36,275 nucleotides of DNA from JAVBLV01 sp031553195 (lineage in GTDB: Bacteria > Bacteroidota > Bacteroidia > Bacteroidales > P3), in NCBI GenBank assembly GCA_031553195.1, contig JAVBLV010000007.1, forward strand, positions 1 through 36,275. The letters are read 5' to 3'. The notes beneath the pieces were generated by a model. That model was not told where the DNA came from. It worked only from the letters and a program-made list of their open reading frames with translations, and made no database searches. Positions within the stretch are counted from its first letter, which is position 1. Each line of letters begins with the position of its first letter. Positions 17,832 through 25,617 of this stretch are shown here, one piece after another. A program made the translations under genes and the position numbers.

Positions 17832-19037
17832 ATGAAATCTTTCTTTCAAAAATATCTTCCGGAACTGGTTGTCTTTTTAATATTGACTTCCTTTGTTGTA
17901 TTGGAACTGATAAATAACCGATTCTGGCTGAATGATTTCCGCGTATACTACGGAGCGGCAAACCAATTCGTTCAAGGCGCCAATGTTTATGGCGAAACAT
18001 ACGGACTCCTTTCGGGAGTTTATAAATACTCCCCTTTATCATTATTCCTTTTCCTTCCCTTTACATTATTCTCATTCAAAACGGCCTGTTTCCTTTTTTC
18101 TTTCCTAAATATTCTGGTTATTACATCGTTATTCAGAATTATAAAGAATTCTTTAACAACATATAGCTTCACTCTCTCATCGCGTTTAAGCCTGTGGGTT
18201 TCTTTGTTGGGACTTATAATACTGGGAAATCATTTTTTCAGAGAATTGCATTTAGGAAATATCAACGTTTTACTCCTGCTATTAGCCCTATGTTCCTTTA
18301 TTTTATTGCAAAAAGAAAAGAAAATAATCTCCGGAATCTTATTAGCCATTTGCATTCTTTTTAAACCCTATTTTTTTATATTAACTCCGGTATTCGTACT
18401 CCGGAAAGAATCTAAATGGACGTTTTCTTTTGCCGCCGCATTACTTGCAGGCTTATTTCTTCCTGCTTTATTTATCGGTTTTAGGAAAAACAACCAACTG
18501 CTCGCAGATTGGATCCTGTCAATGACCATGCATAATGCTACAGACGTTGATTATGCCAATACAACCTATTATTGGATATGGCAAATTTTACAAAATTTTG
18601 GAATAGACGTTTCTTCCCAAATCCTTTTCGGGCTGATAACCGGCATTGTCGCTCTTTTATTCTTATTTATTTGGCGTAAACATAGCAAAGATGAAAAGCT
18701 AAATAAAAACCTTCGCAATCCCAACTTCCTGATGGAATATTTTTTGCTAATTGCATGCATTCCCAATGTAGCCAAAACCGATACCGAACATTTTCTCCTC
18801 TCTATGCCTATTATTCTATTCCTATTAGAATTTTTATTTAGTCAAAAGTTGCCCGGATGGGGAAAGGCGCTGGTTATTATCGGATTCATAGCATATGGCG
18901 GCAATTGGTACGACTTGGTTGGGAGTCAGATTTCTTCATTCTGGTCTCATTGGGGTATATTGGGAATCGGGAACTGGATTCTGATTATGTCTACTTTATT
19001 CTTTCATGAAAAATATTGGGTAAACTCTAAACGATAA
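17832..19037 (+). CDS. Polytopic glycosyltransferase, GT87/DUF2029-like
   Basis: 401 residues and about ten predicted membrane helices. After TM1 a periplasmic-type loop contains NDFRVYYGAANQFVQG and NVYGETYG, followed by YKYSPLSLFLFLPF. This D-x-x-V-Y-Y plus Y-x-Y-x-P pattern is typical of GT87 (DUF2029) polyprenol-phosphate-dependent mannosyl- or arabinosyl-type transferases of the GT-C fold. The Asp is the likely catalytic residue by family analogy. Donor and acceptor cannot be told from the sequence. It follows psd after 65 nt on the same strand and may be the last gene of the block. A weak hairpin (19029-19063) overlaps the stop codon. Confidence 0.75.
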   Translation: MKSFFQKYLPELVVFLILTSFVVLELINNRFWLNDFRVYYGAANQFVQGANVYGETYGLLSGVYKYSPLSLFLFLPFTLFSFKTACFLFSFLNILVITSLFRIIKNSLTTYSFTLSSRLSLWVSLLGLIILGNHFFRELHLGNINVLLLLLALCSFILLQKEKKIISGILLAICILFKPYFFILTPVFVLRKESKWTFSFAAALLAGLFLPALFIGFRKNNQLLADWILSMTMHNATDVDYANTTYYWIWQILQNFGIDVSSQILFGLITGIVALLFLFIWRKHSKDEKLNKNLRNPNFLMEYFLLIACIPNVAKTDTEHFLLSMPIILFLLEFLFSQKLPGWGKALVIIGFIAYGGNWYDLVGSQISSFWSHWGILGIGNWILIMSTLFFHEKYWVNSKR

Positions 19038-19116
19038 ATCTCCTTTCTATCTACATATCGTTTTATAATTCAGAGGAATTCTTCCAGAAATAAATTTCAA
19101 ACCCGTTGTTACAAAA

Positions 19117-19134
19117 AACAAACTTAAGTTTGTT
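19117..19134. repeat. 18-bp perfect palindrome upstream of eno
   Basis: AACAAACTT is followed directly by AAGTTTGTT, centred on an AflII-like CTTAAG. It lies ~165 bp upstream of the eno -7 box, with no T-tract beside it. It could be a dimeric repressor site or a hairpin; the sequence alone cannot decide. Confidence 0.55.
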
Positions 19135-19298
19135 CCTCCTTGAAAATCTAATACTTTATTAAACTATATTTTCAGAATTCGCCAAGGTAAGAATTTAAAA
19201 ACCGATGCAGTTTAAATTCGGGGAAAAATATTCTTGAAATTCCTTTGGAAAATTTTGAACGGCTCTCCTTTTTATTTTTTCGCTACCTCCTTTTTATG

Positions 19299-19306
19299 TA
19301 AATTTG
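19299..19306 (+). promoter_or_regulatory. Enolase promoter -7 box
   Basis: TAAATTTG is an exact TAnnTTTG match 41 nt before the eno ATG at 19348. A T-rich stretch at 19269-19280 occupies the -33 position without a clean TTTG. The box lies inside the in-frame extension that would otherwise be read as the enolase N-terminus, which supports the later start. Confidence 0.6.
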
Positions 19307-19347
19307 CAAGAACAATAAATTATATCAAGAATAATAATACAGTAGCT

Positions 19348-20637
19348 ATGTCACAAATTATTGGAATTAAAGCAAGGCAAATATTAGACTCTAGGGGTAA
19401 TCCAACAGTAGAAGTAGACGTTTACACCGACTCCGGCGCCGTTGGACGCGCGGCTGTGCCGTCAGGGGCTTCAACAGGAGTGCATGAAGCATGCGAACTT
19501 AGAGATAACGATAAAAATACTTTTCTTGGGAAAGGCGTCCTTCAGGCCGTTCAGAATGTAAATCATGTTATTAACGAGGAACTGAGAGGGATGTTAATTA
19601 CCGAACAAAATTTAATTGACGCGCGTCTTATCGAAATGGATGGAACCCCAAATAAAAGTAAATTGGGAGCCAATGCTATTTTAGGCGTTTCTTTGGCTTG
19701 CGCAAGAGCCGCCGCTTTTGAAACGGGCCAAGATTTATTCCGCTACATAGGAGGCGTAAATGCAAATACGTTGCCCATTCCGATGATGAATATATTGAAT
19801 GGGGGTTCCCATGCCGATAATTCAATTGATTTTCAAGAATTTATGATTATGCCTGTAGGAGCTTCTTCTTTTAGCGACGCCCTGCGTATGGGAACAGAAG
19901 TATTTCACAACCTGAAGTCTGTGTTAAAAGAAAAAGGTCTGTCTACCAATGTTGGCGATGAAGGCGGTTTTGCCCCTGATTTGAAATCGAATGAAGAAGC
20001 TATTCAAGTTGTTTTGCAAGCTATTGAAAAAGCAGGATATAAGCCCGGACAAGATATATATATAGCATTGGATCCGGCGTCTTCCGAATACTATATTCCG
20101 GAAGAGAACGTATATCATTTCAAAAAATCTTCGGGAGAGAAGTTGACTCCTGCTCAAATGGTTGATTATTGGAAAGATTGGGTGAATAAATATCCTATTA
20201 TATCCATCGAAGACGGGATGGCGGAAGATGATTGGGATGGATGGAAATTATTGACGGATATTATTGGAGAAAAATGCCAACTAGTTGGAGACGATTTGTT
20301 TGTAACCAATGTCGAAAGATTAAAAATGGGATTTGAAAAGAAAGTGGCCAATTCTATTCTTATTAAAGTAAATCAAATAGGAACGTTAACCGAAACCATC
20401 AATGCAATTAACATGGCTTATAGAAATGGTTACACTGCCATTTCAAGTCACCGTTCCGGAGAAACGGAAGATACGACAATTGCCGATTTGGCTGTGGGAA
20501 TGAATACAGGTCTGATAAAAACCGGTTCCGCAAGTCGTACCGACCGGATTTGTAAATATAATCAATTGCTTAGAATTGAAGAAACCTTGGGCGAATCGGC
20601 TATTTACCCCGGAAAAAATTTCAAATATGTAAAGTAG
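19348..20637 (+). CDS. eno: Enolase
   Basis: 429 residues from the ATG at 19348 (MSQIIGIKARQILDSRGNP), the normal length. Enolase converts 2-phosphoglycerate to phosphoenolpyruvate. The open frame extends upstream to 19234, but that part (KFLWKILNGSPFYFFATS) has no match to enolases and contains the promoter, so it is excluded. Key parts: the SGASTGVHEACELRD loop, NILNGGSHADNSIDFQEFMI, the catalytic-acid region NVGDEGGFAPDL, metal ligands in SIEDGMAEDDWDGW and LVGDDLFVTN, the catalytic Lys in ILIKVNQIGT, and SHRSGETEDTTIADLAVG. A good intrinsic terminator follows, so eno is probably monocistronic. Confidence 0.97.
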   Translation: MSQIIGIKARQILDSRGNPTVEVDVYTDSGAVGRAAVPSGASTGVHEACELRDNDKNTFLGKGVLQAVQNVNHVINEELRGMLITEQNLIDARLIEMDGTPNKSKLGANAILGVSLACARAAAFETGQDLFRYIGGVNANTLPIPMMNILNGGSHADNSIDFQEFMIMPVGASSFSDALRMGTEVFHNLKSVLKEKGLSTNVGDEGGFAPDLKSNEEAIQVVLQAIEKAGYKPGQDIYIALDPASSEYYIPEENVYHFKKSSGEKLTPAQMVDYWKDWVNKYPIISIEDGMAEDDWDGWKLLTDIIGEKCQLVGDDLFVTNVERLKMGFEKKVANSILIKVNQIGTLTETINAINMAYRNGYTAISSHRSGETEDTTIADLAVGMNTGLIKTGSASRTDRICKYNQLLRIEETLGESAIYPGKNFKYVK

Positions 20638-20663
20638 GTCTTTCCTATTTTGAATTTTAAAAT

Positions 20664-20710
20664 AAGAAGGGATTCTTGCAAAAAGGATCTCTTCTTTGGT
20701 TTTATTTTAT
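20664..20710 (+). terminator. Intrinsic terminator of eno
   Basis: AAGAAGGGAT (20664-20673) pairs with ATCTCTTCTT (20687-20696), with one G-U wobble, and is followed by a T-rich tail at 20697-20709. It lies 27 nt after the eno stop codon. A second AT-rich hairpin (TTTTTGAT/ATCAAAAA, 20721-20743) follows. Confidence 0.7.
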
Positions 20711-20820
20711 CAACGTCTATTTTTTGATTTAAAGTATCAAAAATATTGTTTCCCACAAGAGAAGCGGATACGGTTCGCAATTATGAAATCATCTTGTCAT
20801 AACTGTAAAAGATAGAGAAA

Positions 20821-21546
20821 ATGAAAGTCGGTATTTTTATTTCATGTTGCATTGACCAATTTTCACCGCAAACGGGGTCAAATTTTATTTCACTTTTACA
20901 AAAATTAGGCGTGGAAACTCACTATAACTATAGCCAAACATGTTGCGGACAAATTTTATATAAAACGGGAGATGAAAAAACGGCTCGTCAATTAGGCGAA
21001 CATTTCATATCTCTTTTTAGCGAATATCCATATGTAGTGGGGTGTTCAGCATCTTGCGTAAGCTATATTAAATCGTATTTTGAGAAACTTTTTGTTAACT
21101 CTGTTGATTACGCCCTAAGTAAAAAAGTGGTTGAAGGAATCCACGATATCACTGATTTTTTGGTAAATGTACTTAAAATAGAAAAAGTGCATTCTGTTTT
21201 TCCCTTCAAAGTTGTTTTTATGGATAACTGCGCCGCTTTGCGGCAATACGGAATCCGCCAGGAGCCGCGAATATTATTGAAAAATGTGAGTGATATTCAG
21301 TTATTAGAAATGTCAGAGGAGGAAGTTTGTTGCGGTTATGGGGGCATTTCATCGGAACAATTCGAACCGATCTCCTCTTGTTTGGCTAAACGAAAAATAG
21401 AAAATGCCCTTTTCGTTGGAGCAGAGTATATCGTTTCCACAGATTCATCGTGCTTGCTTCATCTCCAATCCTATATTGATAAACATCATTTCCCGGTAAA
21501 ATGTATTCATCTTGTCGATATTTTATCAAGCGTTTCGCCTTATTAA
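20821..21546 (+). CDS. (Fe-S)-binding CCG-domain protein, LutA/YkgE-like
   Basis: 241 residues with the two CCG (cysteine-rich) domains of the LutA/YkgE and GlpC families. The first is YSQTCCGQILYKTGD and the second EEEVCCGYGGISSEQF. Additional cysteines occur at ISCCIDQF, VGCSASC and DNCAAL. LutA is one of three proteins of the L-lactate oxidising LutABC complex. Here no LutB lies nearby, and the LutC-like LUD gene is 5 kb upstream beside ftsH. The ATG at 20821 gives MKVGIFISCCIDQF, a typical start. The gene converges on tatC, with only 4 nt between the stop codons and no terminator in between. The role in lactate metabolism is inferred from the family. Confidence 0.83.
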   Translation: MKVGIFISCCIDQFSPQTGSNFISLLQKLGVETHYNYSQTCCGQILYKTGDEKTARQLGEHFISLFSEYPYVVGCSASCVSYIKSYFEKLFVNSVDYALSKKVVEGIHDITDFLVNVLKIEKVHSVFPFKVVFMDNCAALRQYGIRQEPRILLKNVSDIQLLEMSEEEVCCGYGGISSEQFEPISSCLAKRKIENALFVGAEYIVSTDSSCLLHLQSYIDKHHFPVKCIHLVDILSSVSPY

Positions 21547-21550
21547 AATT

Positions 21551-22390
21551 TTAGGGATCAATGTTTTCATAGGGACTCTCCCACCCTTCCTCCTCCGCCT
21601 TTTCAGGTCTGAGGGCAGACTTCCGTACGATCCAGATACTCATTTCATAAAGAAAATACATGGGGATTGAAACCAACAACAGAGTAAAAATATCGGCTGT
21701 AGGCGTGATGACAGCCGCTATGACCAATATAATAACAATGGCATGTTTCCGGTATCTTTTCATATAAGTATCAGTCAAAAAGCCCAGTTTCGCAAAAAGC
21801 CAACATAGTATCGGAATCTCAAATACAATTCCCATCATTAACATTAACATCATAAACGTATTAATGTATGAAGATAACGTAATAGTGTTAGGGATTTCTT
21901 CGCTTACTTGATAAGTAGCCAAAAAACGGAACGAAAGCGGGAAAATTAGGAAATAACACAACAGCATTCCCATTAAAAACAATAAAGAAGAGAAAAATAT
22001 AACCCTTGCAGAATATTTCCTTTCTTTTTCACGTAAGGCGGGAGATATAAACCTGAATAGTTGGTAAATAATATATGGCGAAGTAATTACAATTCCAACA
22101 TAAAACGACATGCTCATATGAATGAGGAACTGCGATGCCAACTGTATGCTGATTAAATGAGTCTGAAACGATTCCGGACATAATGACGGAAAAGAGAAAG
22201 CGCTTCCTAAATAACAAAAGAAGCGGTATAATCCAAAATCATACCGCGAAGGCGCCAATACCACATCAAACATTGTTTCTTTGAAAAGAAACGCAATGAT
22301 GGTAAAAACGCTTATTACGGCCAGAATCCGGAAAAGGACCTTTCTTAACTCATCAAGATGATCCCAGAATGTAAGCTCCTTTCCTGCCAC
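21551..22390 (-). CDS. tatC: Twin-arginine translocase subunit TatC
   Basis: 279 residues with six hydrophobic helices. TatC recognises twin-arginine signal peptides on folded, often cofactor-bearing proteins and works with TatA. The N-terminal signature FWDHLDELRKVLFR is the classic TatC start. A periplasmic insert of about 40 residues after helix 1 (SRYDFGLYRFFCYLG to ESFQTHLISIQ) is longer than in E. coli, as in other Bacteroidota. IVITSPYIIYQLFRFISPAL, the GIVFEIPILCWLFAKLG helix and AAVITPTADIFTLL follow. It begins 5 nt after tatA, so the two form an operon. No tatB is visible, which is usual for the phylum. It converges with the LutA-like gene. Confidence 0.95.
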   Translation of the reverse strand: MAGKELTFWDHLDELRKVLFRILAVISVFTIIAFLFKETMFDVVLAPSRYDFGLYRFFCYLGSAFSFPSLCPESFQTHLISIQLASQFLIHMSMSFYVGIVITSPYIIYQLFRFISPALREKERKYSARVIFFSSLLFLMGMLLCYFLIFPLSFRFLATYQVSEEIPNTITLSSYINTFMMLMLMMGIVFEIPILCWLFAKLGFLTDTYMKRYRKHAIVIILVIAAVITPTADIFTLLLVSIPMYFLYEMSIWIVRKSALRPEKAEEEGWESPYENIDP

Positions 22391-22395
22391 TCGAT

Positions 22396-22602
22396 TTACT
22401 CTTTTTCCGGGTCAGATGATTTTTTCTTATTATCGGTTTCGTCCTCTCCGATACCATTCATCCCCTCTTTGAAGCTTTTCACTCCTTTTCCCAAACCTCT
22501 CATTAATTCAGGAATCTTCCTCCCTCCAAAAAACAGTAAAACAACCAAAGCAATCAGTAATAATTCCTGCCCTCCGATTCCTAAAAACAATAATCTGCTC
22601 AT
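22396..22602 (-). CDS. tatA: Twin-arginine translocase subunit TatA/TatE
   Basis: 68 residues. TatA oligomerises to form the transport path. A single N-terminal membrane helix (LLFLGIGGQELLLIALVVLL) is followed by the hinge FFGGRKIPELMRGLGKGVKSF, the typical FG-x-x-K-I-P-E-L amphipathic helix, and a charged tail ending DNKKKSSDPEKE. The ATG at 22602 and the length fit TatA/E rather than TatB. It is the first gene of the tatA-tatC pair. The toxin-antitoxin operon lies 34 nt upstream on the same strand, so read-through from there is possible. Confidence 0.93.
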   Translation of the reverse strand: MSRLLFLGIGGQELLLIALVVLLFFGGRKIPELMRGLGKGVKSFKEGMNGIGEDETDNKKKSSDPEKE

Positions 22603-22636
22603 ATTAATTCCATTTTTAAATTAATTCTGTTCATTT

Positions 22637-23305
22637 TTAATTATTAAAATCAACTATTTTTTGCCATTCTTCTTTTATATCTTCTTTAATCAACTCCCAA
22701 TATTTACCCTTCAAACAAATGGGATCAAAATCACTATCAGCATAGTCGAAATCAATAAGTTTTCTCTTCGTCTCTTCTTTTGAACATGAATAGGGATAAC
22801 GTTCCAGATATAAATCAACCATTTGCTTGAAAGTTAAAATATTCAATAATTCATGAATATCCCAGAAATCTTTTTTGCATCCACCGTTTTCAATTACCCC
22901 CAGTTTCATGGCTGCAATTTCTTCTATTGTACCCAAACGAAGATGGCCTATCTTTATTTCAGGACGTATAAAAGAATCTGTATAAAACAAATCCAGTTTT
23001 ACCAAATTGTCTTTTGATTTTCCAATGTAATAGCTTTTTCCCATGCTATTATTTCCAAGATATTGCATTTCTATATATGAAAATTCTTTTTGCAATCTTT
23101 TGTCTATTTCCTTAAAATCAATACTGCCATAGTAAGAATCTGTAAACAAGTCTATATCCACAGAGATCCGATGTCCCAGTTGCAAACTTAATGCAGTACC
23201 GCCAACCAAACGAAAGGAAAAAAGTAAATCTATCCTCATCAATTGATTTAACACTTTCCAAAGAGTATCTGAAATTGTTTCCTGGTATAATTTCGTTTGC
23301 CTCAT
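22637..23305 (-). CDS. AbiEii-type nucleotidyltransferase toxin
   Basis: 222 residues. The N-terminal domain has the nucleotidyltransferase motif of the AbiEii family: FRLVGGTALSLQLGHR (Gly35-Gly36), then SVDIDLF with Asp50 and Asp52 as the metal-binding pair. The C-terminal ~120 residues are the AbiEii-specific helical part (GTIEEIAAMKLGVI, KKDFWDIHELL). Characterised members such as MenT transfer nucleotides to tRNA or other targets and inhibit growth or abort phage infection, but the target here is unknown. The ATG overlaps the antitoxin stop codon in ATGA (23302-23305), so translation is coupled and the pair is co-regulated. An accessory cargo origin is plausible because it sits between tatA and the polyferredoxin. 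Confidence 0.85.
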   Translation of the reverse strand: MRQTKLYQETISDTLWKVLNQLMRIDLLFSFRLVGGTALSLQLGHRISVDIDLFTDSYYGSIDFKEIDKRLQKEFSYIEMQYLGNNSMGKSYYIGKSKDNLVKLDLFYTDSFIRPEIKIGHLRLGTIEEIAAMKLGVIENGGCKKDFWDIHELLNILTFKQMVDLYLERYPYSCSKEETKRKLIDFDYADSDFDPICLKGKYWELIKEDIKEEWQKIVDFNN

Positions 23306-23829
23306 TGATTTTGCAATTCGAAGTTCAGATATTTTTTTGCATTTTCCAAAAGAATCGGCAAATATGTCTGTAATGTTTTTAACTCTTTAATAATAACATC
23401 TTTCCCATAAAATGAAATGATTTCTATTATTTCCACTTCGTTACCTCGTTCGAATATCCTTCGAATAACAGCTTTTCTTTGTTTTTCCCAATGAATTAAA
23501 CTAATATCTGTATCCCAAAATACAATTTTTCTAATTTTAGATAAATCCGGCTTGGGCAATATGTCAGATAATTTCTCTTTTTCTTTTTTTATTTCGTAGT
23601 ATGCTTGAAGCAGCATAAAATAATTTTCATCTATTCCCAATGCATTCCCTAGTTTTATCGATAAACCCGGCGTAACCCCCCTATGTCCATTGCTGATAGC
23701 GCTAATCGTTTGAGGATATTCACCTAAAGAAAGAGCAAATAATTTCTTTTCCAAAGCTCTTTTTTTTAGCTCTCTACTAAGAATAATGCCAGGATGTATG
23801 CCTTTTATTTTTGAAATCTCAGGTAACAT
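23302..23829 (-). CDS. HigA-like XRE antitoxin with a C-terminal regulatory domain
   Basis: 175 residues from the ATG at 23829. The N-terminal ~75 residues are an XRE/HigA-type helix-turn-helix (IKGIHPGIILSRELKKR, then YPQTISAISNGHRG and LSIKLGNALGI). The C-terminal ~90 residues (DLSKIRKIVFWDTDISLIHW, then KAVIRRIFERGNEVEI) resemble the domain annotated as DUF6922 in Bacteroidota antitoxins. The frame is open upstream to 23877, but the extension (MFICRLIANFARKINV) contains the promoter boxes, so the start at 23829 is preferred. It is the first gene of the toxin-antitoxin operon and probably represses its own promoter through the palindrome at 23871-23886. The HTH is clear; the identity of the second domain is from memory of the family and less certain. 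Confidence 0.8.
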   Translation of the reverse strand: MLPEISKIKGIHPGIILSRELKKRALEKKLFALSLGEYPQTISAISNGHRGVTPGLSIKLGNALGIDENYFMLLQAYYEIKKEKEKLSDILPKPDLSKIRKIVFWDTDISLIHWEKQRKAVIRRIFERGNEVEIIEIISFYGKDVIIKELKTLQTYLPILLENAKKYLNFELQNQ

Positions 23830-23846
23830 AACGTTGATTTTCCGAG

Positions 23847-23886
23847 CAAAATTAGCAATTAATCTACAAATAAACAAATTTGTTTA
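23847..23886 (-). promoter_or_regulatory. Toxin-antitoxin promoter with palindromic operator candidate
   Basis: On the minus strand the -33 box TTTG (23878-23875) and the -7 box TAATTTTG (23854-23847) are separated by 20 nt, close to the ideal Bacteroidota promoter. The 16-bp perfect palindrome TAAACAAATTTGTTTA at 23871-23886 overlaps the -33 box, so a dimeric repressor binding there would block transcription. The antitoxin ATG is 17 nt downstream of the -7 box. Confidence 0.65.
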
Positions 23887-23906
23887 CTGTAGAATGATCA
23901 CGCTTT

Positions 23907-25445
23907 CTAAAATCCAAAATCATCTATTTCCACATCTTGCTTTTTTTCTACTTTAAAAGCTTGCGCTTGTTGTTGCACGGCGTTTCCTTCCACATAAATG
24001 GCCCTGTTCGGACGTACCGGGCAAATAAACTCGCAGCCTCCGCAACCTACGCAAATATCAGGATTTATATGCGGAATAGTAAGTCCCTCTTTATAAGGAA
24101 CCATAGTTACTGCCTGTGTAGGACAATGTTCGGCGCAAGCTCCGCAATTGGTTCCCTCAGTTTGTACCACACAAATACTCTGATCAAATACAACTCTGCC
24201 CACCTGAGTCAGATGTTTTTGTTCTTTTGTAAGCGGTTGGATCGCGCTGGTCGGACACACTTCGGAACAAACCGTGCAATCGTAGTTACAAAAACCTTTT
24301 TCAAAATACATCATGGGTTGCATCATTCCGCCGATTCCATATTCCATAAAGGCTGGTTTCAACACGCGCGACGGACATTTGCTCACGCAAAGATGACAAG
24401 AGGTACAATGTTGTAATAAATGTTCGGCGCTGATAGAACCTGGAGGCGTGATGGGCGTTTTGCGTTTCCGGATAACTCCGTTCAAAACGGATCCTGCATT
24501 TTTTTGCGCCCACGTTGCGGGAATGGCTATTGCCGTTGCAATGCCGGCCAACAAAAAACGCCGCTTACCCTCGTCTGTTTGTTCTTCTCCGACCTTTATT
24601 ATTTTTTCTTTTCGGGCAGAAAGAGAAAAAGCAATGGCATTCCTTTTACAACTTCCCAAACAATTGAAGCAATCCACGCAACGACTGTAATCCACAGTGA
24701 CAATTTCTTTATTATGAGTATCAATGCAAGAGGCTTTGCATTTGCTTTCGCATAAACCGCAGGCATTACATTTATGGGAATTTATCCGGATTTTTAACAA
24801 TGAAAATTTACTCAAAAATCCAAGAATAGTTCCTACAGGACAAATAGTATTACAGTAAGTTCGTCCATATTTCCACGCCAAAAAACCAATTATAACAAAA
24901 GTCAAAAGACTTATTATTAATGCAAAAACACTATTAATAAATATTTCGGTTTTATAAAAAGTATAATTATCAAAACGGCTGAAGATAGACTCCAGCAAAT
25001 TATTTCCTTCCATGTAAACCGGGCGGAAAATGTTTGAGGCCATTCTCCCGTAAGCGCTGTAAGGCTCAATCAATCCGGTTAAAACAGAGAATCCGAAAAT
25101 AAAGCCTACAACAGCAACTCCTAATGCCGACCATCTTAATATTGTTTTGGCTTTGCTGAATGAGTAACGTTTTTTCTTTTTTCCGGTTCGTTTGGATATC
25201 CAGCTTACTATATCCTGAAATACGCCCATCGGACAAACTGAGGAACAATAAATCCGTCCGAAAAACAATGTCATGACCACAAGACTTGCTAAAATAATAA
25301 TACTTCCTCCTAATATGGCAGGGATGAGTTGTATGTGAGCCAATACATGGAATTTATTGGGCATTAACTCAGTAAAATCGAGGAAATAAAATGTAATTAA
25401 CGAGAATAATATGATCGACAGAGTGATTCTGATCTTTTTTAGCAT
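23907..25445 (-). CDS. NapH/NapG-like fused membrane polyferredoxin
   Basis: 512 residues. The N-terminal part is a NapH/CcoG-like membrane protein with about four helices and two CxxxCP sites (GRIYCSSVCPMG, GRTYCNTICPVG). It is followed by 4Fe-4S clusters in CNACGLCESKC and CVDCFNCLGSC. Then comes GKRRFLLAGIATAIAIPATW (near residue 300), which looks like an internal twin-arginine signal. After it the periplasmic-type half resembles NapG, with four more cysteine groups (HCTSCHLCVSKCP, CTVCSEVCP, CGACAEHCP, CVGCGGCEFICP). It probably moves electrons from quinol or a membrane donor to a periplasmic acceptor. Partner and substrate are unknown. The tatA-tatC pair lies ~1.3 kb away. The gene could also be described as a stand-alone 4Fe-4S polyferredoxin. 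Confidence 0.85.
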   Translation of the reverse strand: MLKKIRITLSIILFSLITFYFLDFTELMPNKFHVLAHIQLIPAILGGSIIILASLVVMTLFFGRIYCSSVCPMGVFQDIVSWISKRTGKKKKRYSFSKAKTILRWSALGVAVVGFIFGFSVLTGLIEPYSAYGRMASNIFRPVYMEGNNLLESIFSRFDNYTFYKTEIFINSVFALIISLLTFVIIGFLAWKYGRTYCNTICPVGTILGFLSKFSLLKIRINSHKCNACGLCESKCKASCIDTHNKEIVTVDYSRCVDCFNCLGSCKRNAIAFSLSARKEKIIKVGEEQTDEGKRRFLLAGIATAIAIPATWAQKNAGSVLNGVIRKRKTPITPPGSISAEHLLQHCTSCHLCVSKCPSRVLKPAFMEYGIGGMMQPMMYFEKGFCNYDCTVCSEVCPTSAIQPLTKEQKHLTQVGRVVFDQSICVVQTEGTNCGACAEHCPTQAVTMVPYKEGLTIPHINPDICVGCGGCEFICPVRPNRAIYVEGNAVQQQAQAFKVEKKQDVEIDDFGF

Positions 25446-25487
25446 ACGAAATTCTATTTTAACAGGTCATATAGACTTACATTCCAT

Positions 25488-25521
25488 AAAATGTATCTAT
25501 GAAACAATTTTTTGAACCAAA
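25488..25521 (-). promoter_or_regulatory. Weak promoter candidate for the polyferredoxin gene
   Basis: On the minus strand TACATTTT (25495-25488) differs from the -7 consensus only in its last base. TTTG at 25521-25518 is a -33 box with a 22-nt spacer. The ATG is 42 nt downstream at 25445. Confidence 0.35.
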
Positions 25522-25617
25522 AAGTGTAAAAGTACTGTATTTTTTTGAACCGTCAAAATATGAAATTATTTATTTTATTGTCCCTCAATAATTTATCAAG
25601 ATTTTTTTGATGAAAAT

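Larger units (their letters stand above)
19038..19347. other. Gap GT87-eno: palindrome and enolase promoter
   Basis: No gene is seen. AAACGATA (19029-19036) pairs with TATCGTTT (19056-19063) and is a weak terminator candidate for the upstream gene. An 18-bp perfect palindrome lies at 19117-19134 and the eno promoter at about 19299-19306, both listed separately. Confidence 0.5.

Noticed and set aside
19234..19347. N-terminal extension of enolase (38 codons)
   Set aside because: The extension does not resemble enolase and contains the -7 box TAAATTTG; the ATG at 19348 gives the standard enolase start and length.
23937..24416. 159-codon plus-strand ORF
   Set aside because: It is antisense to the cysteine-rich polyferredoxin, whose Fe-S motifs are unmistakable on the minus strand.
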